From Ignavibacteria bacterium (GTDB lineage: Bacteria; Bacteroidota; Ignavibacteria; SZUA-365): a stretch of DNA of 64,000 nt. The DNA lies in assembly GCA_016720835.1 (NCBI GenBank), contig JADKJW010000011.1, positions 62,001 through 126,000 of the forward strand, in the 5' to 3' direction. The position numbers and the translations under genes are program-made. Of this stretch, positions 9,972 through 21,582 are shown piece after piece (within the stretch, counting starts at the first letter, position 1; every line of letters starts with the position of its first letter). The notes under the pieces are model-generated. The model did not search any database, was not told the origin of the DNA, and worked only from the letters and a program-made list of their open reading frames with translations.

Positions 9972-10998
9972 GTACGCGAGCGTCGCCGCGCCGGACGAGA
10001 TCCTTCAGCGAAATATTGAAGGCGACCAGATAATATCCGCCGATGACCATCACCGTGGTGTAGTTGATGAAATGCATGATCGTGGCATAGGCAACGGCAT
10101 CCGCCTCCGTGAACTGCAGCATGCTCATCGTCGCAACGCGCGCGGTCACGTGAAACACCCCGAAGGCCCCCGGCGTCGGCGCCACCGCATATGCGAGCGA
10201 CGTCACCGCCAGCAGCCGGACTGCATCAAACAGCGACGGCGAAACGGCGAGGCCGCTGGGGACGGCAAAAAACATGATGTACAGCGGGAGCATGTACAGG
10301 ATATACATGAGCGCGGTCTCGCATACCACGAGGACGGTCTGTCGCGTGGAGTGCAGCGCGCCGAAGCCGATCTGCAGCTTGGTGAAAACGTCGAGGACTT
10401 TCGCGCGCACCTTTCCGGGCAAGGGCGCGCTGATCGTTTGCGCGATGCGCAGACCCCATCGGCTCGGCGCAATGACGATGAAGACGAGTCCGAGCGCGAT
10501 CGCGAGAAACAGCGTGTTTTTTATCGCGCCCTCGAATTCCGGAAATCCCCTGAACAGCGATGCGTCAAAGTAGAGAACGGCGGCGATGATCACCAGCAGT
10601 CCAACCATATCGATGAACCGCTCGACGATGATCGTTCCGAGGAGACTGCTGTATGTCGTGTTGTCGTCACGCTGCGTCGTCACATACGGTCGGACGAACT
10701 CTCCGCTGCGCGGAATGATGTTGCTCATGAAATACCCGACGATCACTCCCGCGAAGAGCGACGAGATGCGCGCCTGCGGATGAATGCCGGTCAGCATGAT
10801 CTTCCAACGATGCGCGCGGACGAAGTGCGAGAGCACGATGACGGGGATGATCGAAAGCGCGACGAGGTAATTGGCTTGCCGGAAACTTCTCCCTAATTCG
10901 GAAAAATCGACATTTTTTATGGTGAAATAGATCGATGCCGCCACGATAAGTATTGTGGCGATCAGCTTGAGGAGGGACAGTGCCCGTTGTTTTGTCAT
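9961..10998 (-). CDS. Lysylphosphatidylglycerol synthase-like/YbhN flippase-domain membrane protein
   Basis: 345 aa, polytopic with about eight hydrophobic segments. The pattern fits the UPF0104/LPG_synthase_TM family: SHFVRAHRWKIML after the second helix, GYFMSNIIPRSGEFVRPY, an SLLGTIIVERFIDMVGLL stretch, and the AVAPTPGAFGVFHVT loop with the conserved PTPGGxG-like motif. Related proteins include AglD and the flippase half of MprF. No catalytic aminoacyl-transfer domain is present, so a role in lipid or polyprenyl-linked substrate movement is inferred only. It overlaps the downstream OYE gene. Confidence 0.85.
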   Translation of the reverse strand: MTKQRALSLLKLIATILIVAASIYFTIKNVDFSELGRSFRQANYLVALSIIPVIVLSHFVRAHRWKIMLTGIHPQARISSLFAGVIVGYFMSNIIPRSGEFVRPYVTTQRDDNTTYSSLLGTIIVERFIDMVGLLVIIAAVLYFDASLFRGFPEFEGAIKNTLFLAIALGLVFIVIAPSRWGLRIAQTISAPLPGKVRAKVLDVFTKLQIGFGALHSTRQTVLVVCETALMYILYMLPLYIMFFAVPSGLAVSPSLFDAVRLLAVTSLAYAVAPTPGAFGVFHVTARVATMSMLQFTEADAVAYATIMHFINYTTVMVIGGYYLVAFNISLKDLVRRGDARVHAS

Positions 10999-11188
10999 GG
11001 ATGACGGGAAAAACGGCGGAGCGGAAACGAATTCAGTTTGATCAGGAGAACCTACGCCAAAAGCGGCAGTTGCGCAACAGAAAGCGATTCCACGGCAACC
11101 GGCCGCGTATCGCCCGCCGTCCGAGCAGGATGCATGCCTTTTCGACGTATGTTTGTGAAGACACGCCGCACTCTTTTGGAATAACGGA

Positions 11189-11516
11189 ATGAGTAATCAT
11201 CGAACAGCAAAAAGCCTCGCGGACCTGCACATGCTGATCCCCGGAGCTTCGCCGCAGGAGGAGAAACCAGGTGCTGGCAAAAATCCCGTGCATGCGTTGG
11301 TCACTCTGCACGTGCTCTTCGAGAAAGCCGGGCGGAAGGGCAGCGGGGTGACTCTTGTGCGCGGCTTCCACCACACCAGCGACGATCTGCTTCGCTATGC
11401 CAGGGATCTCAAGGCTTTGTGCGGCGCGGGCGGCACGGTGAAAAACAGCGAAGTCGAGATTCAGGGCGATCATCGCCCCAAAGTTGCATCATACTTCGAG
11501 AAGCGGGGCTTCAAGG

Positions 11517-11533
<17 letters not shown>
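11189..11533 (+). CDS. yciH: SUI1/YciH-type translation initiation factor-like protein
   Basis: 114 aa. An N-terminal linker of about 30 residues is followed by a SUI1 domain: ALVTLHVLFEKAGRKGSGVT, VRGFHH, LKALCGAGGTVKNSEVEIQG, and a C-terminal block with KRGFKVKV. The GAGGTVKN loop and the final basic strand are diagnostic of the eIF1/YciH family, which binds the small ribosomal subunit and can influence start-codon choice; the bacterial role is not well settled. The 3' end overlaps the convergent clpB stop by 17 bp. It is plus-strand between two minus-strand operons, and an antisense ORF over it has no recognisable domains. Confidence 0.85.
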
Positions 11534-14132
<2,599 letters not shown>

Positions 14133-14229
14133 ATCGGATTCGTATGTCTGATTCTTGTGGGTGGCCTGATCGTGCATGCCCGGAGGGTCCGCGTGTGTCG
14201 GGGCGCGCCGTTTCCCGTGCGTCCCGTTT

Positions 14230-15033
14230 TCAGAATCGCAGATTCAGCGAGAGTGCGAGGTCCCGCATCATGTGCTCCTGCTCGGCGGTGAGCGCAGTCG
14301 GAACGCCCAGATGCGTGCGGATGTACAACTCCCCCGCACCTGTGCCGTCTCGGAATCCCATGCCCTTGACGCGCAGCACTGTTTCGGGTTGCGTGCCGGC
14401 CGGGATCTTGACATGCACGGACTTCCCGGAGGGAGTGCGCACGCGAATCGTCGAACCGAGCGTTGCCTGGGCGATGTTGATGGTGATATCCACATAGGCA
14501 TCGCGGCCTTTGCGTTTGAAGAAGGGATCCTCGGTGGGCTGCGGATCGCCGCTTCCCTCGGGCTCGCCCGCGAAACGGGCGTCGAACGCACGGGGCGCGG
14601 GACGTCGCGGCGCCCGCGCCTGTTGCGGGCGTGGCTGCGGTCGACGCCCACTCTGCGGACGTCCGCCGAAGAGCGTCGAGAAAATGTCATCGAGCGATGA
14701 GCCGTCGAAGCCCCAGTTGAAGTCATCTTCCGCGCTTGCAGTAGTGCGTTCCTGACCGCCGAAGCGCCGGATGAACTCCTCGTAGGACATCGATTCCTCC
14801 GCGGGTCCCTTCGTCGAGATGCGCCGCAGCTCGTCGTAGCGTTTTCGTTTCTCCGGATCGCTGATCACTTCGTAGGCTTCGCTGAGATCCTTGAAACGCG
14901 CCTCGGCAGTCGCATCGCCCGGGTTTTTATCGGGGTGGTACTTCTTCGCAAACTTCCGGTACGCGGCCTTGATTTCGGCCGCGGATGCCGTTTCCAGCAC
15001 ACCGAGCGTCTCGTAATAGTTTTTTTGTTTCAT
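14230..15033 (-). CDS. DnaJ/CbpA-like co-chaperone
   Basis: 267 aa from the ATG complementary to 15031-15033, which begins directly with the J domain (MKQKNYYETLGVLETASAAE). The J domain carries the HPD motif (KKYHPDKNPGD) that stimulates DnaK ATPase. Residues of about 70-160 are a Gly/Arg/Pro/Gln-rich linker, and the C-terminal region (about 175-267; DITINIAQATLGSTI, VKIPAGTQPETVLRVKGMG) is the substrate-binding barrel of DnaJ. The Cys-rich zinc finger of true DnaJ is absent, giving CbpA-like architecture. Upstream ORF codons before the Met are out of family. The gene precedes clpB, so co-expression is likely. Confidence 0.9.
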   Translation of the reverse strand: MKQKNYYETLGVLETASAAEIKAAYRKFAKKYHPDKNPGDATAEARFKDLSEAYEVISDPEKRKRYDELRRISTKGPAEESMSYEEFIRRFGGQERTTASAEDDFNWGFDGSSLDDIFSTLFGGRPQSGRRPQPRPQQARAPRRPAPRAFDARFAGEPEGSGDPQPTEDPFFKRKGRDAYVDITINIAQATLGSTIRVRTPSGKSVHVKIPAGTQPETVLRVKGMGFRDGTGAGELYIRTHLGVPTALTAEQEHMMRDLALSLNLRF

Positions 15034-15331
15034 CGATGCGCTCCATGCGTGAATGACCCTGACTCGATGACAAGCAGTGGAATCCTGCAACTCCCGTACC
15101 AAGATACTCTTTCTTCGTCTGGCAGGATATCTGTCAGATCGTCGGGCGATTGCGTCATATCGCCGCTCCATCGTGGCAAGGGTCCTGGCAGAGTGACCTG
15201 ACAATCCCAGGATCAGGCAAATTCGATTCTTTGAATTCAAAGCAAAAACGGTTTGGCACGCGATGTGAAATGTCCTTATTCGCGAACACAACGCACTTCA
15301 TGCAACAATCACGATGACGAGGAGATACGCC
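15034..15331. promoter_or_regulatory. Divergent heat-shock intergenic region (dnaJ-like / hsp20)
   Basis: About 300 bp separating two oppositely transcribed chaperone genes; both promoters should lie here. I see no CIRCE inverted repeat (TTAGCACTC-type). The only clear symmetrical element is a perfect 12-bp palindrome TTTGAATTCAAA at 15230-15241, about 90 bp upstream of hsp20 and about 200 bp from the DnaJ-like start. It could be an operator, but that is only a suggestion. The hsp20 Shine-Dalgarno is GAGGAG just upstream of its ATG. Confidence 0.4.
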
Positions 15332-15772
15332 ATGACACTCACACGATGGAACCCCGCAACAGAATTCAACGCGCTTCAGCGCGAAGTCAACCGGCTTTTC
15401 AACGGCATCAGCCCGAAGACCCGACAGAGCGAGGAGTATGATTCGGCGGTATGGACGCCGATGGTGGACATTACCGAGGACGCCGAACAGTATTCGCTCC
15501 ACTTCGACATCCCGGGCATCGAGAAGAAGGATGTCAAGATGAACTTCGCGGACAACACCCTGACGGTGAGCGGAGACCGCGCTTCCCTCGACGAGCAGAA
15601 AGGTCTTACCTGCCACCGCGTCGAGCGCGCCTTCGGAAAATTCTACCGCTCGTTCACATTCCCGACCATGGTCAACGCGGAGAAGATCAGCGCGGGCTAC
15701 AAGGACGGCGTGCTGACGGTCACCGTCCCGAAGGCCGAGGAAAGCAAACCGAAACAGATCACCATCAACTGA
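15332..15772 (+). CDS. Hsp20/alpha-crystallin family small heat-shock protein
   Basis: 146 aa. Start chosen at the ATG at 15332, preceded by GAGGAG at good spacing; an in-frame ATG six codons earlier overlaps that ribosome site. N-terminal TLTRWNPATEFNALQREVNR, then an alpha-crystallin domain (about 42-140): VDITEDAEQYSLHFDIPGI, KKDVKMNFADNTLTVSGDR, FGKFYRSFTFP, and GVLTVTVPKAE. A short C-terminal tail contains ITIN in place of the IxI motif. It acts as an ATP-independent holdase that hands clients to DnaK/ClpB, consistent with its neighbours. A strong terminator follows. Confidence 0.95.
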   Translation: MTLTRWNPATEFNALQREVNRLFNGISPKTRQSEEYDSAVWTPMVDITEDAEQYSLHFDIPGIEKKDVKMNFADNTLTVSGDRASLDEQKGLTCHRVERAFGKFYRSFTFPTMVNAEKISAGYKDGVLTVTVPKAEESKPKQITIN

Positions 15773-15810
15773 CCCACCCCCCTGTCCCACCTTCCATCCC
15801 ACCTGGAATC

Positions 15811-15837
15811 ATGCCCGCTTCGGCGGGCATTTTTTTT
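15811..15837 (+). terminator. Rho-independent terminator of hsp20
   Basis: Perfect 8-bp stem ATGCCCGC / GCGGGCAT closed by a TTCG tetraloop, followed immediately by seven T. About 40 bp after the hsp20 stop. Confidence 0.93.
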
Positions 15838-15936
15838 CCCGCCGCGCTCTTCGAGGCAGCCGGGAGGGCGACGAAACAGGAGGGAGAACACGAACGGTAT
15901 CAGGAGCGGGTGGGTCACGCCTCCTCCGCAATGCGC

Positions 15937-17764
15937 TTACCGCGCGACGACCATGCGGCGGGAGACGAGACGGCCCTCCGAATCCGAAAGCACGGCATGA
16001 TACACGCCGGAAGGAAGACCGGCCGCATCAAAGGCGACGGTGTTTCCACCGTGCGCGGAGATGCCCTCGAACAAGGTTGACACGAGGCGGCCGAGGTTGT
16101 CGTACACGCGCAACGACGCGGGAGCGGTGCGTGTCATGAAACGAAGGACCGTGGTATTTTCCGTTCCTCCTGTTCCGCCGAACGGCTGTGGATAGTTCGG
16201 TTCGAGAACGAGGCCGTCCGCGGGTGCCATGACCGGCGATGTGGTGGACACGGTACCCGTCAGGAAATGCAGCGTGAAATGCGAAGGAGTTGTCCCGCCC
16301 ATGAACAGGGTGTTCACCGAGTTCGGAACCGGGCCGAGCCACGTAGTTGCCGAATTCATTCTGCGTGTTGGGGATCAGGCCGATGCCGCCATGCACGCGG
16401 GCCTCGATCAGATGTCCCGCTCTGATGGTTGCGGCGACAGAGGTCAACTGGAATGAGAGCGCATCCCTGGTCCCGAAAATATTCACCGGGATCTGGGTGA
16501 ATCCTCGCGAGAGAGGAAGCGCGGCGCCGGTCTTCGAATCAATGTCAAAAAGGGAAAGAACCATCTGGTATTGGTTTCCGGTACCGTCGGCCGACAGGAC
16601 CGCGCTCCCCGATGATCCCGCAATGACGGCGTCCGAAGAAAAGGGCTTGGTACGGTACGTGACCGGCGTGGACCCAAGTCCGTTCACGTACGTGATCGTG
16701 CTTTGCGCCGGAGCACCCGGCGGCGTTTCCGAGAGGCCGGACGGCGTGAAGAAATACGTCGTACTGGCGAGGCCGGACGGCATCGGCGTGGTCGGGCGCA
16801 GCCACAACGCGGAATCCTTCAGCGCGTACATGTGCGGCAGATTCGTTGTCGCGTCAAACATCATCACCGCGCTGTCGGGCGATGCGACGGACGCGTGCTC
16901 GACCGCATCCTTGAGCCAGAATTCGAACCAGCGATTCTGTAGATTCTCCGTGTACGCGCGCTGCGCCGGGACGCTCGGGGTCGCATGGCCGCCCGGGTAC
17001 AGCACGATCCGCTTGGCGGTGGGTATGCGCGCGAACTGCCGCAGCGCCGCCGACTGATTGAAGAATCCGTCAAAGTAACTGCACATGATCGCAACGGGGA
17101 TATCGACAGCGGATTCGAGCGCCGTGGTGCTGTACCCGGTGAGCATCTGTCTCACGAAGGTCAGGTTTCCCGTCTGGATGGCTGCGTTGATGGAGTCCTT
17201 CAGGCCGGGTTTGAATCGCACGGGCGCGATGGAAATGGCGCGCGCGAATGTCCAGTTCATGGCGTTGTTCTCGACCCAGTTTTCCTCGAAGCGCCCGTTC
17301 GCGATCATGGAAACGACCGTCCGGACGCCGAGATGCGCGGCGGCGGCGGCCCATGCGTGGATGCCGCCCTGCGAACCGCCTGCCACCGCCACGCGGTCCG
17401 CGCGCACGTCTGGCAGGGTTTTGGTAAAATCGATGACCGCCTTCAGATCTGCGAGGACACGCTCAGAGGTGAAGAAATCGAATTCGCCTCCTGATCCGCC
17501 CTGCCCGCGCACGCTGTAACCGCTGGTCACGTAGCCGCGCTGGGCAAACGAAAGCGCCCAGGATCGAACATCTTCCTTCGAACCCGAAAATCCATGCACG
17601 AACACGATGGCGGGATACCCCCCCGCGGGAGGCGGCGATGCCGGGACGATGTACAACGCGTCAAGCGCGACCGCGTCGCTCATGGTCAGGATGGTGTCCT
17701 TCTGCGTTTGTGCCGTCAGCGTGAGCGGGACGAGGCAGAACAGGATCGGCAGCAGACGATTCAT
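15937..17764 (-). pseudogene. Secreted alpha/beta-hydrolase (CocE/X-Pro dipeptidyl-peptidase-like) with T9SS sorting domain, one frameshift
   Basis: Start at the ATG complementary to 17762-17764, beginning a signal peptide (MNRLLPILFCLVPLTLTAQ). An alpha/beta-hydrolase region follows: IVFVHGFSGSKEDV (oxyanion region), AVAGGSQGGIHAW with nucleophile GxSxGG, and YPGGHATPS with the likely catalytic His. A beta-rich C-terminal domain of X-Pro peptidase type comes next. Near 16330-16345 the reading frame must shift by +1: the first frame runs to LIPNTQNEFGNYVA and the second resumes at LGPVPNSVNTLF. The second ends in a T9SS sorting domain (LVLEPNYPQPFGG, LRVYDNLGRLVS, GLPSGVYHAVL). Both halves are otherwise intact, so an assembly indel or a recent mutation are the alternatives. 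Substrate (ester or peptide) is unknown. Confidence 0.82.
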
Positions 17765-17850
17765 GGTCGGAGTCCGGATGAATTGGTGGTCGCAACGATA
17801 TGGAAAGTACGATTTTTGCAGTCTGCATGCACCTCGCCGCAATCGGCGTG

Positions 17851-17881
17851 GTTGTGGGGCCGGGAGCTTTATACTACTTTG
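17851..17881 (+). promoter_or_regulatory. Candidate Bacteroidota-type promoter of the S46 peptidase
   Basis: GTTG at 17851-17854 and TACTTTG at 17875-17881 resemble the TTTG (-33) and TAnnTTTG (-7) elements of Bacteroidota, with a 20-bp gap. A start site near 17888 would give a leader of about 50 nt before the ATG at 17940, whose ribosome site is AGAGGAT. Both boxes deviate from consensus. Confidence 0.35.
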
Positions 17882-17939
17882 AGACTTCGATGTGTTCGCC
17901 ATCGCGAGACAGTGTTTTCCGCCATTAGAGGATAGTGTT

Positions 17940-20081
17940 ATGAGACGTTTTTCCACGCTCGCCCCGGTGTTGCTGATTGTCGCGCTACTCAGTGTCACGC
18001 TCAGCGCGGACGAAGGCATGTACCCGCTCAGTGAAATCGGCACGTTGAATCTGAAGGCGAAGGGGCTCAAGATCGACGTCAAGGAGATATACAATCCGGA
18101 CGGCGTCAGTCTCGTGCAGGCAATCTGCGATGTGGGCGGTGGCACCGGGGAATTCGTGTCGCCCGACGGGCTGATCCTCACGAATCACCATATCGCGTTT
18201 TCGGCCGTGACCGCGGCGAGCACGCCGGAACACGACTACCTGAAGAACGGGTTCACCGCATCGACGCGCGAGCAGGAAATCCCCGCCGCGAATTATGTGT
18301 GCAAGATCACCGAGAGTTATCGCGACGTCACCGCCGAAGTGATGGACGGGATCAGCGCCGAGACTCCGCCCGTCCTGCGCGCGACCGCCATCCGCGACAA
18401 GATGAACGCCATCGCGAAGCGCGAGGAGGGCGGCAGGAAGAACATCGCCTGTCAGGTTTCGGAAATGTTTCCGGGCCGGAGCTATGTCCTCTTCACTTAT
18501 CGGAGCATTCAGGACGTGCGTCTCGTCTACGTGCCTCCGATCGGCGTGGGGAACTTCGGCGGGGAAGCGGACAACTGGGTGTGGCCGCGGCATACGGGTG
18601 ATTTCTCGTTCCTTCGCGCGTACGTGGCACCCGACGGTTCCACGGCTCCGTATGCGAAGGAAAACGTGCCGTTCAAACCGAAACGCCACATCAAGGTATC
18701 GATGAAGGGAGTCAAAGAGGGCGACTTCGTCATGATTCTCGGGTATCCCGGCCGCACATTCAGGCACAAGACGTCGCACTTTCTTGCCATGCAGGAAGGG
18801 TTCACCTTGCCATACATCTCGAAGCGCTTCGACTGGCTGATCGCGACGATGGAGAAGGCCGGCATGGGAAATCGCACGCTGGAACTGATGTTCGCCGACG
18901 ATATCAAGAGCTACGCGAACACCGCGAAAAATTACAAGGGAAAGATCCAGGGATTGCGTCGGCTGGATCTCGTCAGGAAAAAAGTCGCCGAGGAAAAGGA
19001 ACTCCAGGCGTTCATCAACGCCGATCCCAAGCGCGCAGCACAGTACGGGACCGCGCTTTCCGAGATCGGCCGCGTCTATGACGCGTACCGCGCGGTGGCG
19101 CCGCAGGAACTCGCGTATGCGATGCTGGGCCGGACGAAATACCTTGGACTGGCGCTGACACTCTCCTCCGGAGCGGAGAGCAAGGAACCGAAGGCGGAAT
19201 CCGTCGAGAAGGTCAAGCGGACGCTCGCCGCCCGCTACGCCGACATTCATGCGCCCGTCGAAGCAGCGATCCTCGCGAAATCCCTTGTCGAAATAGCCGA
19301 TCTCCCGGCCGAACAGTCGTTCCTCCCGGGGATGGAGATCCCGCGCGGCTCCTCGGTGGCGGAGCGCGAAGCTGCCCTGGCCGCGAAGTTGGAAAAAATG
19401 ATCGCCGCGAGCGTGTTCGCCTCGCGCGAATCCCTCCTCGGTCTCGCATCGCTGACGCGCGACGAACTGGAAAAACACGATGATTTCATCCTCGCGCTTT
19501 CGAGACAGTATCGCCGCGCCGGTGAGGCCATCCGGGAGCGGCAGCGCGCGCGCGAAGGAGAACTCAACCGCATCGAGGCATCGCTGCTCGACGTGAAAAT
19601 GGCGTGGAGGATGAAGAGTTTCATCCCCGACGCGAACAGCACCCTGCGGCTCACCTTCGGGTATATCCGCGGCTACACTCCGGCGGATGCGACCACGTAC
19701 AAACCGCAAACCACGCTGCGGGGCATCATCGAAAAGCACCTCGGCGAAGAACCGTACAATGCGCCGGGAGGGCTCGTGGAACTCTACGCATCAAAAGCGT
19801 ACAGCAAGGCCTTCATCGATCCGGCCCTCGGCGACGTGCCGGTGGCGATGCTGTACAACATGGACACGACCGGCGGCAATTCGGGGAGTCCCGTGCTGAA
19901 TGCTCGAGGCGAACTGGTGGGCGTGAATTTCGATCGCGCCTACGAAGCGACGATCAACGATTACCAATGGAGCGAGAGTTACAGTCGCTCCATCGGCGCC
20001 GACGTCCGGTACATTCTCTTCGTTGCGAAATACCTCGGGCATGCCGACTTCCTGCTCGACGAACTCGGCGTGAAGATCTAG
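17940..20081 (+). CDS. S46 family serine dipeptidyl-peptidase (DPP11-like)
   Basis: 713 aa from the ATG at 17940, preceded by AGAGGAT and opening a signal peptide (MRRFSTLAPVLLIVALLSVT). Chymotrypsin-like halves flank a helical domain, as in S46. The catalytic His lies in LILTNHHIAFSAV (H83 or H84); the nucleophile is S648 in TTGGNSGSPVLN. Position Ser+18 is Arg (R666, in VNFDRAYEA). In the family, Arg here marks DPP11 (Asp/Glu at P1), whereas Gly marks DPP7, so acidic-residue specificity is inferred. These enzymes release dipeptides from N-termini in the periplasm of non-fermenting FCB bacteria that feed on peptides. Monocistronic; followed by a possible GTG-started MBL gene 46 bp downstream. 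Confidence 0.92.
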   Translation: MRRFSTLAPVLLIVALLSVTLSADEGMYPLSEIGTLNLKAKGLKIDVKEIYNPDGVSLVQAICDVGGGTGEFVSPDGLILTNHHIAFSAVTAASTPEHDYLKNGFTASTREQEIPAANYVCKITESYRDVTAEVMDGISAETPPVLRATAIRDKMNAIAKREEGGRKNIACQVSEMFPGRSYVLFTYRSIQDVRLVYVPPIGVGNFGGEADNWVWPRHTGDFSFLRAYVAPDGSTAPYAKENVPFKPKRHIKVSMKGVKEGDFVMILGYPGRTFRHKTSHFLAMQEGFTLPYISKRFDWLIATMEKAGMGNRTLELMFADDIKSYANTAKNYKGKIQGLRRLDLVRKKVAEEKELQAFINADPKRAAQYGTALSEIGRVYDAYRAVAPQELAYAMLGRTKYLGLALTLSSGAESKEPKAESVEKVKRTLAARYADIHAPVEAAILAKSLVEIADLPAEQSFLPGMEIPRGSSVAEREAALAAKLEKMIAASVFASRESLLGLASLTRDELEKHDDFILALSRQYRRAGEAIRERQRAREGELNRIEASLLDVKMAWRMKSFIPDANSTLRLTFGYIRGYTPADATTYKPQTTLRGIIEKHLGEEPYNAPGGLVELYASKAYSKAFIDPALGDVPVAMLYNMDTTGGNSGSPVLNARGELVGVNFDRAYEATINDYQWSESYSRSIGADVRYILFVAKYLGHADFLLDELGVKI

Positions 20082-20126
20082 GGTGCGGACGCTTTCCCCA
20101 CACGCAGCATCTCAGCCCTCCTCCGC

Positions 20127-20903
20127 GTGCGCATCATCGTCCTGAATTCCGGCAGCAACGGGAACGCCGTCTATGTCGAATCCGCGGAAACGGGGACAGG
20201 TGTCCTGCTCGACTGCGGCCTGTCGCGCCGGCAGATCGAAACGCGGCTGAAAATCCACGGGCGCTTTCCGTCCTCGATCCGTGGCATCTTCATCACCCAC
20301 GAACACGGCGATCATATCCGCGGGCTGCCCGGGATGTCGAAAGCATACAAGATCCCGGCCCACATGACGGAGCAGACGTTCCGGCAGTACTGGCGGAAGG
20401 ACATGCTCAAGGGGTACCGCTTCATGGGCATGCAGGAGTCCGTGACCATCCACGACGTGACGGTGCAGTCCTTCCCGAAATCGCATGACGCCGCCGATCC
20501 GGTGTTCTTTCGCGTGAGCGTCGGAGAGAAATCGTTCCTCTACGTGACCGATCTCGGCGTGCACAACGAGCATCTCACGTCGCTCATTCCGACCGCTGAC
20601 GGCCTGCTGCTGGAAAGCAACTATGATCCGGACATGCTGCGGAACGGCCCGTATCCTGAGCATCTCAAGGAACGCATCGATTCCGAGTTCGGGCACCTCT
20701 CCAATCCTCTCGCGCGGCACCTTCTCGAAACGCACGCGGGAGCGAAGCTGAAACTGCTGATTCTCGGGCATCTGAGCGAGCACAACAATACGCCGGAGCT
20801 CGTCGCCGCCGGGATCGATGCACTGCTGAAAAAGAAAACGGACCTGCGTCCGGCCGTGCTGGTTGCGTCACGCCACGGGGTCAGCGACGTGATGCAGATC
20901 TGA
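20127..20903 (+). CDS. MBL-fold metallo-hydrolase (YycJ/WalJ-like)
   Basis: 258 aa with a GTG start at 20127. N-terminal MRIIVLNSGSNGNAVYVES is the start typical of YycJ-like exonuclease/MBL proteins; ILLDCGLS-like strand (VLLDCGLSRRQI) and the zinc motif THEHGDH (HxHxDH) follow. Later metal ligands probably lie in KSHDAAD, VTDLG and LGHLSEHN. The phosphodiesterase-type MBL fold suggests action on nucleic acids; YycJ relatives act on 5' ends of DNA, but a specific role is not shown here. No clear Shine-Dalgarno precedes the GTG. It follows the S46 gene by 45 bp and may be co-transcribed. Confidence 0.87.
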   Translation: MRIIVLNSGSNGNAVYVESAETGTGVLLDCGLSRRQIETRLKIHGRFPSSIRGIFITHEHGDHIRGLPGMSKAYKIPAHMTEQTFRQYWRKDMLKGYRFMGMQESVTIHDVTVQSFPKSHDAADPVFFRVSVGEKSFLYVTDLGVHNEHLTSLIPTADGLLLESNYDPDMLRNGPYPEHLKERIDSEFGHLSNPLARHLLETHAGAKLKLLILGHLSEHNNTPELVAAGIDALLKKKTDLRPAVLVASRHGVSDVMQI

Positions 20904-20949
20904 GACGTGTCATGATCGCGACTCGTTCTCACAGGAGACGGTGATCCGA

Positions 20950-21525
20950 TCAGAACGAGAGCGTGATCGAAATCGCCGCGGTGAGTCCGACGAGAGACTG
21001 GGCGATCAGCGTGCTTCCGGCAATGGCCCGGTCGCGCTTCATGCCGCGGAGAATTCCGACCGGCGTCCAGTAGGCCCATGTGCAGTGATTGCCCATCACC
21101 TTGCGCCCGAGTTCGCCCCTGCTCTCCCACGGATGTCCGGGGTTGATGAGTTCCGCATACCCGTAGTACAGAAAATCGTCGCCGAAGGTCCACCAGATCA
21201 GGTTGAAACCGATCGCGGCGGGAAGACCGACCTGTTCATAGAGGACCCAGCTGATTGCCAGCTGGGTCAGACCCTGAAGCACGCGATAGACGCTCAAAGC
21301 GCTCGGATGCTGCCGTGTCGCGTTATATCCGAGATAGTCGAACCCTGCGAAAAAGACGCTGACTCCCAGGAGGTACAGCAGCTTCTCCGAGGAGTCGGGC
21401 TCGGATTGACCAACGGCCACACTGTCGAGTGGGACCTCGGCGTCGGTGCGCTGTTGTGCGCGCAGAGACGAGAGGGACAGGAGGATGCACGCAAGGACGA
21501 GAAGGCGGATGTGCATGGTCATCAA
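20950..21525 (-). CDS. Uncharacterised membrane protein with signal peptide
   Basis: 191 aa, or 188 aa from the third Met (complement 21516). Signal peptide (MHIRLLVLACILLSLSSL, then RAQ) followed by about four hydrophobic segments: LLYLLGVSVFFAGFDYLGYN, LTQLAISWVLYEQVGLPAAI, a FNLIWWTFGDDFLYYGYAEL stretch and a C-terminal LIAQSLVGLTAAISITLSF. The aromatic-rich middle suggests an integral membrane protein of unknown role. I do not recognise a family. It lies just downstream of the TonB-like gene on the same strand, separated from it by a hairpin terminator. Confidence 0.7.
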   Translation of the reverse strand: MMTMHIRLLVLACILLSLSSLRAQQRTDAEVPLDSVAVGQSEPDSSEKLLYLLGVSVFFAGFDYLGYNATRQHPSALSVYRVLQGLTQLAISWVLYEQVGLPAAIGFNLIWWTFGDDFLYYGYAELINPGHPWESRGELGRKVMGNHCTWAYWTPVGILRGMKRDRAIAGSTLIAQSLVGLTAAISITLSF

Positions 21526-21538
21526 TCTGGCTGATACG

Positions 21539-21566
21539 AAAAACGCGGGTGCATGCCCGCGTTTTT
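21539..21566 (-). terminator. Terminator after the TonB-like gene
   Basis: Perfect 11-bp inverted repeat AAAAACGCGGG / CCCGCGTTTTT with loop TGCATG, so it can act on either strand. It lies 17 bp after the TonB-like stop and just upstream of the next minus-strand gene. Confidence 0.85.
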
Positions 21567-21582
21567 CGAGATGCCCCGAAGA

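Noticed and set aside
11042..11473. 143-aa minus-strand ORF upstream of the flippase gene
   Set aside because: Lies over the SUI1-like gene and has no recognisable domain.
15034..15331. CIRCE operator upstream of the chaperone genes
   Set aside because: No TTAGCACTC/GAGTGCTAA inverted repeat found.
16330..16345. Programmed +1 frameshift in the secreted hydrolase
   Set aside because: A proline codon run is present, but no stop-codon or structure pattern supports programmed shifting; three other single-base shifts in the window argue for indels.
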